From JACNIZ01 sp964344765 (GTDB lineage Bacteria > Planctomycetota > UBA1135): 64,000 bases of DNA. The translations under genes were made by a program, and so were the position numbers. The stretch lies in contig CAYFOM010000019.1 in assembly GCA_964344765.1 (NCBI GenBank), positions 18,552 to 82,551 of the forward strand, given 5' to 3'. Below are positions 18,325 through 25,428 of this stretch, piece by piece (position 1 is the first letter of the stretch; every line of letters begins with the position of its first letter). The notes beneath the pieces are model-generated. The model was not told where the DNA came from, made no database searches, and saw nothing but the letters and a program-made list of their open reading frames with translations.

Positions 18325-19041
18325 ATGCGCCTCCAGCAGATCAGCGATGAGCTGGCCGATCAAGTCGACGCCATGAGCTTCGGGCCGCCCGTGACCTGGG
18401 TTTACAACCCGTTGCGCTACGCCCGTGAGTTGCATCATGCTTTCCTAGACCTGGCTCAGCCCAAGCCTGACGCCTTGTTACTCGGCATGAATCCCGGCCC
18501 TTGGGGAATGGCCCAGACTGGTGTGCCATTCGGCGAGGTCATGGCGGTGCGGGAATGGCTGAAAATTCGCGGCAAGGTTCAGCCGCCTGCCGAGCAGCAT
18601 GAAAAGCGCCCGATTTTGGGCCTGGATTGCTCCCGATCCGAAGTTTCCGGTCGCCGTTTGTGGGCTTGGGCCGAGCAGCGCTACCGCACGCCCAAGCGCT
18701 TCTTCCGACAGTTTTTCGTCTACAACTTCTGTCCGCTGGCTTTTCTGGAAGAAACCGGTCGCAATCGCACGCCGGACAAATTGCCGGTCGACGAAAAGAA
18801 ACCATTGTTCGAGACCTGCGACCAAGCCCTACGCCGTTTTGTTGAGGAATTGCAACCCAAGCGCGTCATTGGGATTGGTCGTTTTGCCGAGCAACGGGCC
18901 AAGATTGCCTTGAAGGGCATGGACATTCCCACTGCCACCATCCTGCACCCCAGCCCGGCCAGCCCGATCGCCAATCGCGGTTGGCAGCCGCAAATCGAAA
19001 AGCAACTGGCGGACATGGGTCTGCCGTGCCCCACTGCGTAA
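18325..19041 (+). CDS. Single-strand-selective uracil-DNA glycosylase (SMUG1 type)
   Basis: The 238-aa enzyme removes uracil and oxidised pyrimidines from DNA. MNPGPWGMAQTGVPFGEV (residues about 55-72) is nearly the SMUG1 active-site motif, with Asn activating water and the Gly-Met pair distinctive for SMUG rather than UNG. HPSPASPIANRGW near residue 208 is the second active-site and DNA-intercalation motif. SMUG1 is best known in animals, with scattered bacterial members. The AP endonuclease gene starts at the base after its stop, so the two consecutive steps of base-excision repair are encoded as a pair. Confidence 0.92.
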   Translation: MRLQQISDELADQVDAMSFGPPVTWVYNPLRYARELHHAFLDLAQPKPDALLLGMNPGPWGMAQTGVPFGEVMAVREWLKIRGKVQPPAEQHEKRPILGLDCSRSEVSGRRLWAWAEQRYRTPKRFFRQFFVYNFCPLAFLEETGRNRTPDKLPVDEKKPLFETCDQALRRFVEELQPKRVIGIGRFAEQRAKIALKGMDIPTATILHPSPASPIANRGWQPQIEKQLADMGLPCPTA

Positions 19042-19827
19042 ATGCGAATCGTCTCCGTCAACGTCAACGGCCTTCGTGCGGCCGTCCGCAAAGGATTTCT
19101 GGATTGGGTCGGCACCATCGACGCCGACGTCATCTGCTTGCAGGAAATCCGCATTCAAGAACACCAGCTGACCCAAGCAATGAAGCAGCCTGGTGGAATG
19201 GACGCCGTGTATTTGCCGGCAGAGAAGCCGGGGTACAGCGGCGTCGCGCTTTACTTCAAAAAGCAGCCCGATGCGGTTCAGCTGGGCATGGGTGTGCCTG
19301 AATTCGATCACGAAGGGCGTGTGATCACCGCCGATTACGGCAAGCTCCGCGTAGTCAGCCTTTACCTTCCGTCCGGCACCTCGGGCGACCCGCGCCAGGA
19401 CTACAAGTACAAGTTCATGGATGCGTTTTTGCCGTGGATGGACCAGCAGCGCGCTGAAGCGGAGCACGTCATCGTTTGCGGTGATTGGAACATTGCCCAT
19501 CGCAAGATCGATTTGAAAAACTGGCGCGGCAACCAAAAGAACTCCGGCTTTTTGCCGGAAGAGCGTGCTTGGATGGACCATTTGTTCGGCGAAGCCGGTT
19601 GGGCCGACGCTTATCGCGGCCTTCACCCCGAAGCCGAAGGCGAGTGTTACACCTGGTGGTCCAACCGCGGTCAGGCATGGGCCAACAACACCGGATGGCG
19701 AATCGATTATCAAGTATGCACGCCTTCGACGGCATCCCTAGCCAAGGAAGCGTGGGTTTTCAAGGACGAGCGCTTTTCCGACCACTCGCCTCTGATCGTC
19801 GACTATGACCTAAATCTGCTAGGGTAA
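19042..19827 (+). CDS. xth: Exodeoxyribonuclease III family AP endonuclease
   Basis: The 261-aa enzyme cleaves DNA at abasic sites and trims 3' blocked ends. Motifs of the exonuclease/endonuclease/phosphatase fold are all present: VSVNVNGLRAA, DVICLQEIR (metal-binding Glu), VCGDWNIAHRKIDL (Asp-Asn pair), the GWRIDYQV segment, and FSDHSPLIVDYD with catalytic Asp-His. Start ATG follows the SMUG stop codon directly, so translation is probably coupled. The product of the glycosylase is the substrate of this enzyme. Confidence 0.95.
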   Translation: MRIVSVNVNGLRAAVRKGFLDWVGTIDADVICLQEIRIQEHQLTQAMKQPGGMDAVYLPAEKPGYSGVALYFKKQPDAVQLGMGVPEFDHEGRVITADYGKLRVVSLYLPSGTSGDPRQDYKYKFMDAFLPWMDQQRAEAEHVIVCGDWNIAHRKIDLKNWRGNQKNSGFLPEERAWMDHLFGEAGWADAYRGLHPEAEGECYTWWSNRGQAWANNTGWRIDYQVCTPSTASLAKEAWVFKDERFSDHSPLIVDYDLNLLG

Positions 19828-19863
19828 GGGTCCCCCCTGGACCACTTCTCCCCCTAGAACCTG

Positions 19864-20817
19864 ATGAAGAGCATTCGCATTCTTGCCATTTCCTCGCTGC
19901 TGTCTGCCGGCGCCCTCGCTGTCGACGCATCTGCACAGACCCAGTATTCGATGGATCTGGACGTCACCCAGTGCAATTTCAACTTTGACGGCGATACCAA
20001 CATGGGTCGCATTGCCGGTAAGCCGCCGCGCTTCGACATGGACGGCACCATGGACATGATCCTGACTCCAGGTGGCGGTCCTTTCACCACCGGTGAAGTC
20101 AACGGTGGCGTAATGTTCACCGATCCGGCACGGATTAAGGCAGAGATCCCGAACGTCTTTGGTTGGCTGCCGCCGCTGGCAACCATCTACATCGACGATG
20201 CTGAATACACCGCATCGACGCCGCAATTCGCCGTCGATGGCGCCGGCAACTTCACCACCGACATCGTGCTGACCCCGATCGGCGGCACCGTTACCGTCAT
20301 TCCGTTGGTTGGCAGCACCGAAGTCACTCCCCTGGCCGATTACGATCCGACCGACCCCACTCCGATTTCCGGCAACATCTCCGAGTCGGGTGGCACCGTG
20401 ACCTTGTCGTCGGCAGTCGACGTAACTTTCTCCAGCGACGACGGCATGGGCAACTGGGTAGAGCTCAACATTGATGGCGACTTGATCGCCTACGCCCCCA
20501 CCCAGAGCGGCATGAGCCTGACCTCCGGTGCAGTCATCTCCGGTCAAATGGCCATCTTCTCGGTCGCCGGCGGCGCACCGAACTCCGGCACTTTCTTGGC
20601 TTACGGCCTGTCGATGGGCTCCACCCCAGTTCCGCCGTTGGGCGTGACCTTGGACATCGCCGGCGCCACTCAGGTCGGCTCGATGAAAATGACCGACGGC
20701 ACCGGCCACTGCTCGTGGAACGAAATGGTTCCGGCAGGCACGTCCGGCCTGACGGTGTACATGCAGTCCTGCCAGAACGGCCTGACTTCGAACGTACTTA
20801 CCGTGAACATTCAGTAA
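19864..20817 (+). CDS. Exported protein of unknown function
   Basis: The 317-aa protein has a signal peptide (MKSIRILAISSLLSAGALAVDASA, cleavage after DASA). The mature part is Ser/Thr/Gly/Asp-rich with many short beta-strand-like stretches (TVTVIPLVGSTEVTPLADYD, GTVTLSSAVDVTFSSDDG). It ends with PAGTSGLTVYMQSCQNG and SNVLTVNIQ. A similar ending, with IGLTVYLELGALD and SDSNAISLTIL, occurs in the exported protein at 54210-55841, so the two may share a C-terminal beta-sandwich module. No catalytic motif is seen. It is convergent with the ArsR gene, and tandem hairpins separate them. Confidence 0.7.
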   Translation: MKSIRILAISSLLSAGALAVDASAQTQYSMDLDVTQCNFNFDGDTNMGRIAGKPPRFDMDGTMDMILTPGGGPFTTGEVNGGVMFTDPARIKAEIPNVFGWLPPLATIYIDDAEYTASTPQFAVDGAGNFTTDIVLTPIGGTVTVIPLVGSTEVTPLADYDPTDPTPISGNISESGGTVTLSSAVDVTFSSDDGMGNWVELNIDGDLIAYAPTQSGMSLTSGAVISGQMAIFSVAGGAPNSGTFLAYGLSMGSTPVPPLGVTLDIAGATQVGSMKMTDGTGHCSWNEMVPAGTSGLTVYMQSCQNGLTSNVLTVNIQ

Positions 20818-20854
20818 GTCCGAGGACTTACTTTTGGTAAGTCTGCGGACTTAC
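20814..20854. terminator. Twin hairpins overlapping both convergent stop codons
   Basis: GTAAGTCC-GA-GGACTTAC (20814-20831) is followed by GTAAGTC-TGCG-GACTTAC (20837-20854), nearly the same hairpin twice, separated by TTTTG. The first contains the TAA of the exported-protein gene (20815-20817). The second contains the TAA of the ArsR gene on the other strand (20851-20853). A bidirectional terminator is the simplest reading. Confidence 0.65.
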
Positions 20855-21240
20855 ATCCCAACCCAGGTCGGCGATGTCGGCCTGGGTTGCTCTTTTTCCG
20901 CCATGCGGGCGGCACGATCCTGGAAGCTGCGCTTCAGCGCACGACGGACCTGGGCACAGGCTTCACCCACCTCGGGGCAGGCGAGCTCAACAAACAGGAA
21001 GCGCCCGGCGCGTCGAGTGGTTACTAATCCAGCCGCCTGCATCTTGCTCAAGTGCTGAGAAAGACTTGGCTTAGGAATACCGGTCAGCTTTAAAAGCCGA
21101 GCCGAAGCTACTTCACCGCGCTCCTGACAAAGCGCGTCAAGGATCTGCAAGCGAATGGGGTGGCCCATGGTCTTGCAAAATTCGGCCTGGATGCGATAGC
21201 CATCCAAGTCGCTTTCGTTGGGAAATCCGGTCAGGTTCAT
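20851..21240 (-). CDS. ArsR-family winged-helix transcriptional regulator
   Basis: About 129 aa with the ATG at 21240 (MNLTGFPNESDLDGYR). Upstream in-frame sequence is Arg/Cys-rich and overlaps the next gene's leader, so it was left out. The winged helix is typical: FCKTMGHPIRLQILDALCQ, then LLKLTGIPKPSLSQHLSKMQAAGLV as the recognition helix region and RRAGRFLFVEL as the wing. Cys residues are at the first helix (FCKTM), in ALCQ and in the C-terminal helix (ELACPEVGEACAQV). Some ArsR proteins bind metals or thiols with such residues, but the classic CVC metal site is absent. Targets could include the divergent barrel lipoprotein gene at 21378. Confidence 0.85.
   Translation of the reverse strand: MNLTGFPNESDLDGYRIQAEFCKTMGHPIRLQILDALCQERGEVASARLLKLTGIPKPSLSQHLSKMQAAGLVTTRRAGRFLFVELACPEVGEACAQVRRALKRSFQDRAARMAEKEQPRPTSPTWVGM
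20860..20894 (+). terminator. Rho-independent terminator inside the 3' end of the ArsR gene
   Basis: AACCCAGG, an 11-nt loop TCGGCGATGTCGG in outline, then CCTGGGTTG followed by CTCTTTTTCC. It acts on plus-strand transcription and lies within the ArsR coding sequence, so it would stop the exported-protein mRNA that passes the twin hairpins. Confidence 0.6.
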
Positions 21241-21377
21241 GGTGTCGAATGTTGCGCTACTCTCTAACTCCCAGCGAACATCCCGCAAGTCGAGTTTTGC
21301 AACAACCGGCCGGTGTAGTACGCTGCCGCAACACCGCCGACGGCATCCCGTCGGCACGATTGAATCCTTCACAACCG

Positions 21378-21881
21378 ATGAAATCCATCTTCCTAGCCGC
21401 CATTGCCGGCATGCTGCTTCTGCCGTCTTGCCAGACCACCCAGCAACACCTGAAGCCCGGCATGACGCGTACTGCGATCGCATTCTCCTACTCCGATATG
21501 GACACTCCGGCCGGCGACAGCTCCAATCTGATGTTGGATGCGGCGTACGGCCAATTCTTCGAGGCCAATCAGGAAATTGGTTTTAAGGCTGGTTACAACG
21601 ATGCCGAATTGGGCGGGTCGTCCAGCGAAGCTTGGTCGCTGGCGCTTTATGGTCGCTACTACACCGCCACCCAAGAAGCCTTGCTTCCATGGGTTGAGGT
21701 CGATCTTGGTTACGTCGACAACGACGCCGGCGGCGGTGCTCTGGTTTCGGCGGGCGTCGGCCTGACTCAGTTCGTCACCCAAGGCGGGGCGATTGAGGCC
21801 GGTTTGGATTACCAGTACATGACCGGCGATGCCGACACCAACGGTTTCCGCGCACTGATCGGCTACGCCATCTTCTTCTAG
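21378..21881 (+). CDS. Outer-membrane beta-barrel lipoprotein, small
   Basis: The 167-aa protein has a lipoprotein signal (MKSIFLAAIAGMLLLPSC, lipobox LLPSC, then QTTQQ). The rest is alternating amphipathic strands ending in aromatic residues (TAIAFSYSDMD, SLALYGRYYTAT, WVEVDLGYVDND, EAGLDYQYMTG, ALIGYAIFF), as in eight-stranded outer-membrane barrels of the OmpA/OmpW size class. The final Phe-Phe fits a barrel C-terminal signal. The start ATG at 21378 is the one giving a signal peptide. It resembles the next gene in design, so the two may be distant paralogues. Confidence 0.7.
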   Translation: MKSIFLAAIAGMLLLPSCQTTQQHLKPGMTRTAIAFSYSDMDTPAGDSSNLMLDAAYGQFFEANQEIGFKAGYNDAELGGSSSEAWSLALYGRYYTATQEALLPWVEVDLGYVDNDAGGGALVSAGVGLTQFVTQGGAIEAGLDYQYMTGDADTNGFRALIGYAIFF

Positions 21882-21940
21882 ACCGAACCGAACTCAACCG
21901 GTTACGGCCCGGCTTCGAGTGTCTAGTAGACCCTCCACCA

Positions 21941-21972
21941 GGAGCGGGCGCTTTCCACAGCAGACCCGCTCC
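21941..21972 (+). terminator. Hairpin between the two barrel lipoprotein genes
   Basis: GGAGCGGG (21941-21948) pairs perfectly with CCCGCTCC (21965-21972) around a 16-nt loop, without a T tract. It may be a weak terminator or a leader structure of the next gene. Confidence 0.4.
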
Positions 21973-21980
21973 GCTATAGT
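21952..21980 (+). promoter_or_regulatory. Candidate sigma-70-type promoter of the barrel lipoprotein gene at 22029
   Basis: TTTCCA (21952-21957) and TATAGT (21975-21980) are separated by 17 bp. The -35 matches consensus at four of six positions and the -10 is good. The predicted leader is about 42 nt. Confidence 0.45.
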
Positions 21981-22028
21981 CCCCCCTCACGCTCCGATCC
22001 CGAGCGACACACCAAACATCCCGCGACG

Positions 22029-22670
22029 ATGAAGAACCCCCTTCTCCTCCTTGCCCTGGCGGCAGTGGCCACCGGCGGTTGCCAAACAGCCTCCAAGTTC
22101 GAAGCCGGGATGGACCGGTTGAACTTCGCGATCGGCTTTGCTTCGGTCGACAGTGACGGCGCCGCTTACACCTCGGCTGCCGGCGGCGTTCCTTCCCTCA
22201 CCGACAACGAGCTGAACGACGTCACCACTGCGGAAACCACCGCGGTCGACCTGTCCGCTAGCTACGGTGTTTTCCTGTCGGACAGCATTGAAGTAGGCAC
22301 CCGCGTTGGCCTCGGCTTCGGTTCCACCGATGACCTGACCAGCAGCACCACCGACTTCGATGGCGACGGTTTCAACGACCGCGGCCTCGCTGCTTCGGCC
22401 ACTTCGGTCGACGACACTTGGTTCACCCTGGGTGGTTACTCCCGCTGGTACGTCGGCGTTTGCCCGCTGACCGGCACCAACCCTTGGCTGCAAGCTGACT
22501 TTGGTTACGCCATGGGCGACTGGAGCGGCATGTACTTGGGCGGTTCCTTGGGCACCACCATCTTCATGGACGAAGATTCCGCTTTGGAAGTTCGCCTCTT
22601 CGCCGAGACCGTATATGACGATGACGACCGCACCGGCGGCGGCATCGAAATCGGCTACTCGATGTTCTAA
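22029..22670 (+). CDS. Outer-membrane beta-barrel lipoprotein
   Basis: The 213-aa protein starts with a lipoprotein signal (MKNPLLLLALAAVATGGC, followed by QTAS). The mature part shows amphipathic strands (LNFAIGFASVD, TAVDLSASYGVFLSD, EVGTRVGLGFGS, WFTLGGYSRWYVG, PWLQADFGYAMGD, ALEVRLFAETVYDD, GGGIEIGYSMF) and acidic loops such as DFDGDGFNDRG, which may bind Ca. The terminal Phe is typical of outer-membrane barrels. Lipobox context and strand pattern resemble the gene at 21378. It has a strong terminator. Confidence 0.72.
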   Translation: MKNPLLLLALAAVATGGCQTASKFEAGMDRLNFAIGFASVDSDGAAYTSAAGGVPSLTDNELNDVTTAETTAVDLSASYGVFLSDSIEVGTRVGLGFGSTDDLTSSTTDFDGDGFNDRGLAASATSVDDTWFTLGGYSRWYVGVCPLTGTNPWLQADFGYAMGDWSGMYLGGSLGTTIFMDEDSALEVRLFAETVYDDDDRTGGGIEIGYSMF

Positions 22671-22695
22671 GCGAAACCGGCTTCCCTCGGCCTAA

Positions 22696-22731
22696 CCGAC
22701 CCCGTGCTTCGGCGCGGGGTCGGCTTTTTTT
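22696..22731 (+). terminator. Rho-independent terminator with UUCG tetraloop
   Basis: CCGACCCCGTGC (22696-22707), loop TTCG, GCGCGGGGTCGG (22712-22723), then C and seven T. Twelve pairs, one of them G-T. Confidence 0.95.
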
Positions 22732-22799
22732 ATGGCTAGAGGTTGGGTGGAGTGCTTTTTGATTGGCAGCCACCCATTGGGCCTTTAGGTTTCAACCTG

Positions 22800-24326
22800 A
22801 TGGCTTCTTCCATAGTCGATCCCCCCTATCTCCTGGTCCTCGACCAAGGCACGACCAGCACTCGCGCAATTCTTTACAGCGGCGATGCTCGGCCAATTGC
22901 GCAGCACCAAATCGAGTTGCCGCAGCACTTCCCCCAACCTGGTTGGGTGGAGCACGATGCCGAGCAGATCTGGCAGCACAGTCTGCAATGTTTGCAGCAA
23001 GCGCTGCAAAAGGCCGACGTAGCCGCCACTGAAGTCGCTGGAATTGGGATTACGAACCAACGCGAGACCGTCGTTCTATGGGACCGTCAAACCGGGACTC
23101 CGGTGCATCACGCACTGGTTTGGCAAGATCGGCGCACCGCAGATACTTGTGCAAAATTAAAAGCCGACGGCCACGAAGCCGCGTTGAGTGCAAAAACGGG
23201 TCTGCTCTTGGACCCATACTTTTCCGCAACCAAGCTGACGTGGCTGTTGGATCACGTCGACGGTGCGCGGGCGGCAGCGGAACAAGGACGTCTGGCCGCG
23301 GGCACCATCGATAGTTATTTATTGTGGAAGCTGACGGATGGGAAACAACATCGCACCGACGCTACCAACGCATCACGCACCTTACTATTCGATATTCATA
23401 GCCGCCAATGGGATGAAGACTTGCTGCAACTCTTTCAAATCCCAGCTTCAGTGTTGCCGGAAGTCTGTGATTCGATTGCCTCATTTGGAGATATAAACCC
23501 CCAGCTCCTCGGCGCGCCAATTCCAGTTCTCGCCATCGCCGGCGATCAACAAGCTGCGGCTTACGGTCAAGGCTGTCGACGCCCGGGGCTGATGAAGAGC
23601 ACTTACGGCACCGGCTGCTTCACTTTGCTGCATTGCGGCGACTCGGTGCCGGTTTCGCAGAACCGATTGTTAGCCACCATCGCTCTGCAAGAAAATGGCA
23701 AAGCGACTTACGCGTTAGAGGGGAGTATTTTCAACGCCGGCACCGTGGTGCAATGGCTACGCGATGAAGCCGGGTTTTTGAAGTCGGCGGAGCAATCGGA
23801 ACAGCTCGCCCAGCAGGCCAACCCGCTAAGCGAGGTGATGTTTGTTCCTGCTTTCACTGGGCTCGGCGCCCCCCATTGGAGTGCGCACGCCCGCGGCACT
23901 TTGTTCGGGTTGTGCCGCGACACCAGCGCCGCCGACATCGTGCGCGCCGGTTTAGAAGCAATTGCGTGGCAAACCTGGGATTTACTCGACGCCACCCGCG
24001 AAGACGTCGGCCGCCTGCCGGACACCCTGCGCATCGACGGCGGAATGGCGCAAAACAATTGGTTTGCCCAATTCCTTGCCGACGTGTTGCAAATCCCGGT
24101 GCAACGGCCGTTGGATACGGAGACTACAGCACTTGGGGCGTGCTTGCTTGCCGGCCGCGGAGCCGGATTTTTTACCAGTGAAACAAAACTGGATCAGTGT
24201 TGGCGCGAAGATCGAAGCTTTCAACCAAGCATGGAACCAGAACTGCGTTTGAACCGTCTTCAAAAATGGCGGTTAGCCGTGGAATCCGTCGTAAAAATTG
24301 CTGATACCGACCTCGGTTTGGCATGA
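22800..24326 (+). CDS. glpK: Glycerol kinase
   Basis: The 508-aa FGGY-family kinase phosphorylates glycerol to glycerol 3-phosphate in the cytoplasm. The N-terminal ATPase phosphate loop is LLVLDQGTTSTRAILY. GITNQRETVVLWDRQTGTPV and ALVWQDRRTAD are GlpK signatures that contact glycerol. LMKSTYGTGCF and the late GGMAQNNWFAQFLADVLQ complete the nucleotide site. The ATG at 22800 is favoured over an upstream TTG at 22743, which would begin beside the preceding terminator. No glpF or glpD is adjacent. The product could feed phospholipids or the CDP-glycerol-type polymer predicted from 52.2-54.2 kb, but that link is speculative. Confidence 0.95.
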   Translation: MASSIVDPPYLLVLDQGTTSTRAILYSGDARPIAQHQIELPQHFPQPGWVEHDAEQIWQHSLQCLQQALQKADVAATEVAGIGITNQRETVVLWDRQTGTPVHHALVWQDRRTADTCAKLKADGHEAALSAKTGLLLDPYFSATKLTWLLDHVDGARAAAEQGRLAAGTIDSYLLWKLTDGKQHRTDATNASRTLLFDIHSRQWDEDLLQLFQIPASVLPEVCDSIASFGDINPQLLGAPIPVLAIAGDQQAAAYGQGCRRPGLMKSTYGTGCFTLLHCGDSVPVSQNRLLATIALQENGKATYALEGSIFNAGTVVQWLRDEAGFLKSAEQSEQLAQQANPLSEVMFVPAFTGLGAPHWSAHARGTLFGLCRDTSAADIVRAGLEAIAWQTWDLLDATREDVGRLPDTLRIDGGMAQNNWFAQFLADVLQIPVQRPLDTETTALGACLLAGRGAGFFTSETKLDQCWREDRSFQPSMEPELRLNRLQKWRLAVESVVKIADTDLGLA

Positions 24327-24363
24327 TAGGCTAGCTTGCAGGGTCTAGAACCCACCTACTTCC

Positions 24364-25419
24364 ATGAAGAACATTCTTTCTCTCTCTGTGCTTACTGCAC
24401 TGGCACTTGCGCTGATGGGCGCACCAGCCGGCGCTGCTCCGCAGTGATGCCCGACCAGAGGAGGGGGCGGTGCTCCCTCGTACGGCGGACCTAGTGACGG
24501 CGTTGGTCCTGGAGCCGGTGGTGCTCCGGCACCTGCTGCGACTCCAACTCCTGGTGCTGCACCACCAGTCCCCGGCGTGGGCCCTGGTGCGGTAACTCCG
24601 GGCGGCGGCACAGGTGGCCGCGGTGGTGGCGCAGTCTTGGTTGTAAACCACGGCAAGACCGCCAAGAAACTGTTGCGTATGCAGTGGGATTATCCGGTCT
24701 TCCAAAAGAAGATTGTTCCCGGCGAAGTAACCGATACCGCTAAAGATGACGACACGGTTGCGGTGGCACAAATGCAAGCTCTTCCGCGCGAAGAAGCTTT
24801 CTTGTTTGTTGCCGGCGATGACCCACGTCCGCTGTTGTTGTTGCGTGAATGCGAATTCTGCAACGGCACCGACAACGCTTTGCTCAGCAAGACCGAAGGC
24901 AACGAAAAGACGTTGTTGATGGCACGCTGGTTCCACTGCGTCAAGCTTCCGACTCACGTGCTGAAGGAAGAGCACCCGTTCACCAAACTGTTCACGGACT
25001 TCCCGGGCAAAAAAGTTCCGCACCTGTTCTTGAGCAGTCGCGACGGCTTGTTGACCATCCCGCTGAAGGGTGACCAGTCGCCTGGCGAACTGTGGCGTCA
25101 CATGGAGAAGATCCTTGCTTACGACTACAACAAGAAGCCTAAGAAGTCTTTGAAGGAAGTCGGCAAGATCTTGATTCAGTACGACAACTTGGATGCTGAA
25201 GAGTCGATCGTGGAAGAACGCATGCAGCTTGAACTCGAAGAGAACGGGCCGAAGTCCAAGAAGCTGAAGAAGCTTCGTAAGGAACTTGCTCGTATCGAAA
25301 CGGATCGCAAGAAGCTGAAGTCTCAAGAAGCGAAGTGGATGGACCTGGACCTGAAGCGTAAGAAAGTAGAGAAAGACATCGTTCACTCTTCCAAGGAAAT
25401 CTCCGCTACCGAAAGCTGA
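24364..25419 (+). CDS. Exported thioredoxin-like protein interrupted by an in-frame TGA (candidate selenoprotein)
   Basis: Reading from the ATG at 24364 gives a signal peptide (MKNILSLSVLTALALALMGA, then PAGAAPQ), a TGA at codon 28, and the same frame continues CPTRGGGG into a 323-codon open frame. Total length is 351 aa if the TGA is read. After a Gly/Pro/Ala linker (residues about 30-95) comes a thioredoxin-like region: LFVAGDDPRPLLLLRECEFC with CxxC at 163-166, TLLMARWFHCVKLP, then VPHLFLSSRDG. The last 110 residues are Lys/Glu-rich helices, probably a coiled coil. Selenocysteine next to Cys (Sec-Cys-Pro) on a flexible arm would suit a redox role in the periplasm. Alternatives are a point-mutated gene, a sequencing error, or an unexported protein starting at ATG 24577. 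The next gene starts 9 bp later. Confidence 0.6.
24445..24485 (+). promoter_or_regulatory. In-frame TGA with SECIS-like hairpin
   Basis: TGA is at 24445-24447. Downstream, GAGGGGG (24461-24467) pairs with CTCCCTC (24473-24479) around loop CGGTG, which has G in its second position. A lower helix, CCG plus AC (24451-24455) with GT-A-CGG (24480-24485), adds five pairs with one bulged A. Twenty bases lie between the TGA and the apical loop. Bacterial SECIS elements share this placement and a G at the start of the loop. The region is G-rich because it encodes Gly, so a chance hairpin cannot be excluded. Confidence 0.45.
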
Positions 25420-25428
25420 TTCAGAAAA

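Noticed and set aside
24445..24447. TGA read as Trp through an altered genetic code
   Set aside because: Many genes here use TGA as the normal stop, including several ATGA overlaps.
24331..25386. Minus-strand open frame of 351 codons opposite the thioredoxin-like gene
   Set aside because: Composition is that of an antisense shadow, and the plus-strand product has a signal peptide, CxxC and coiled coil.
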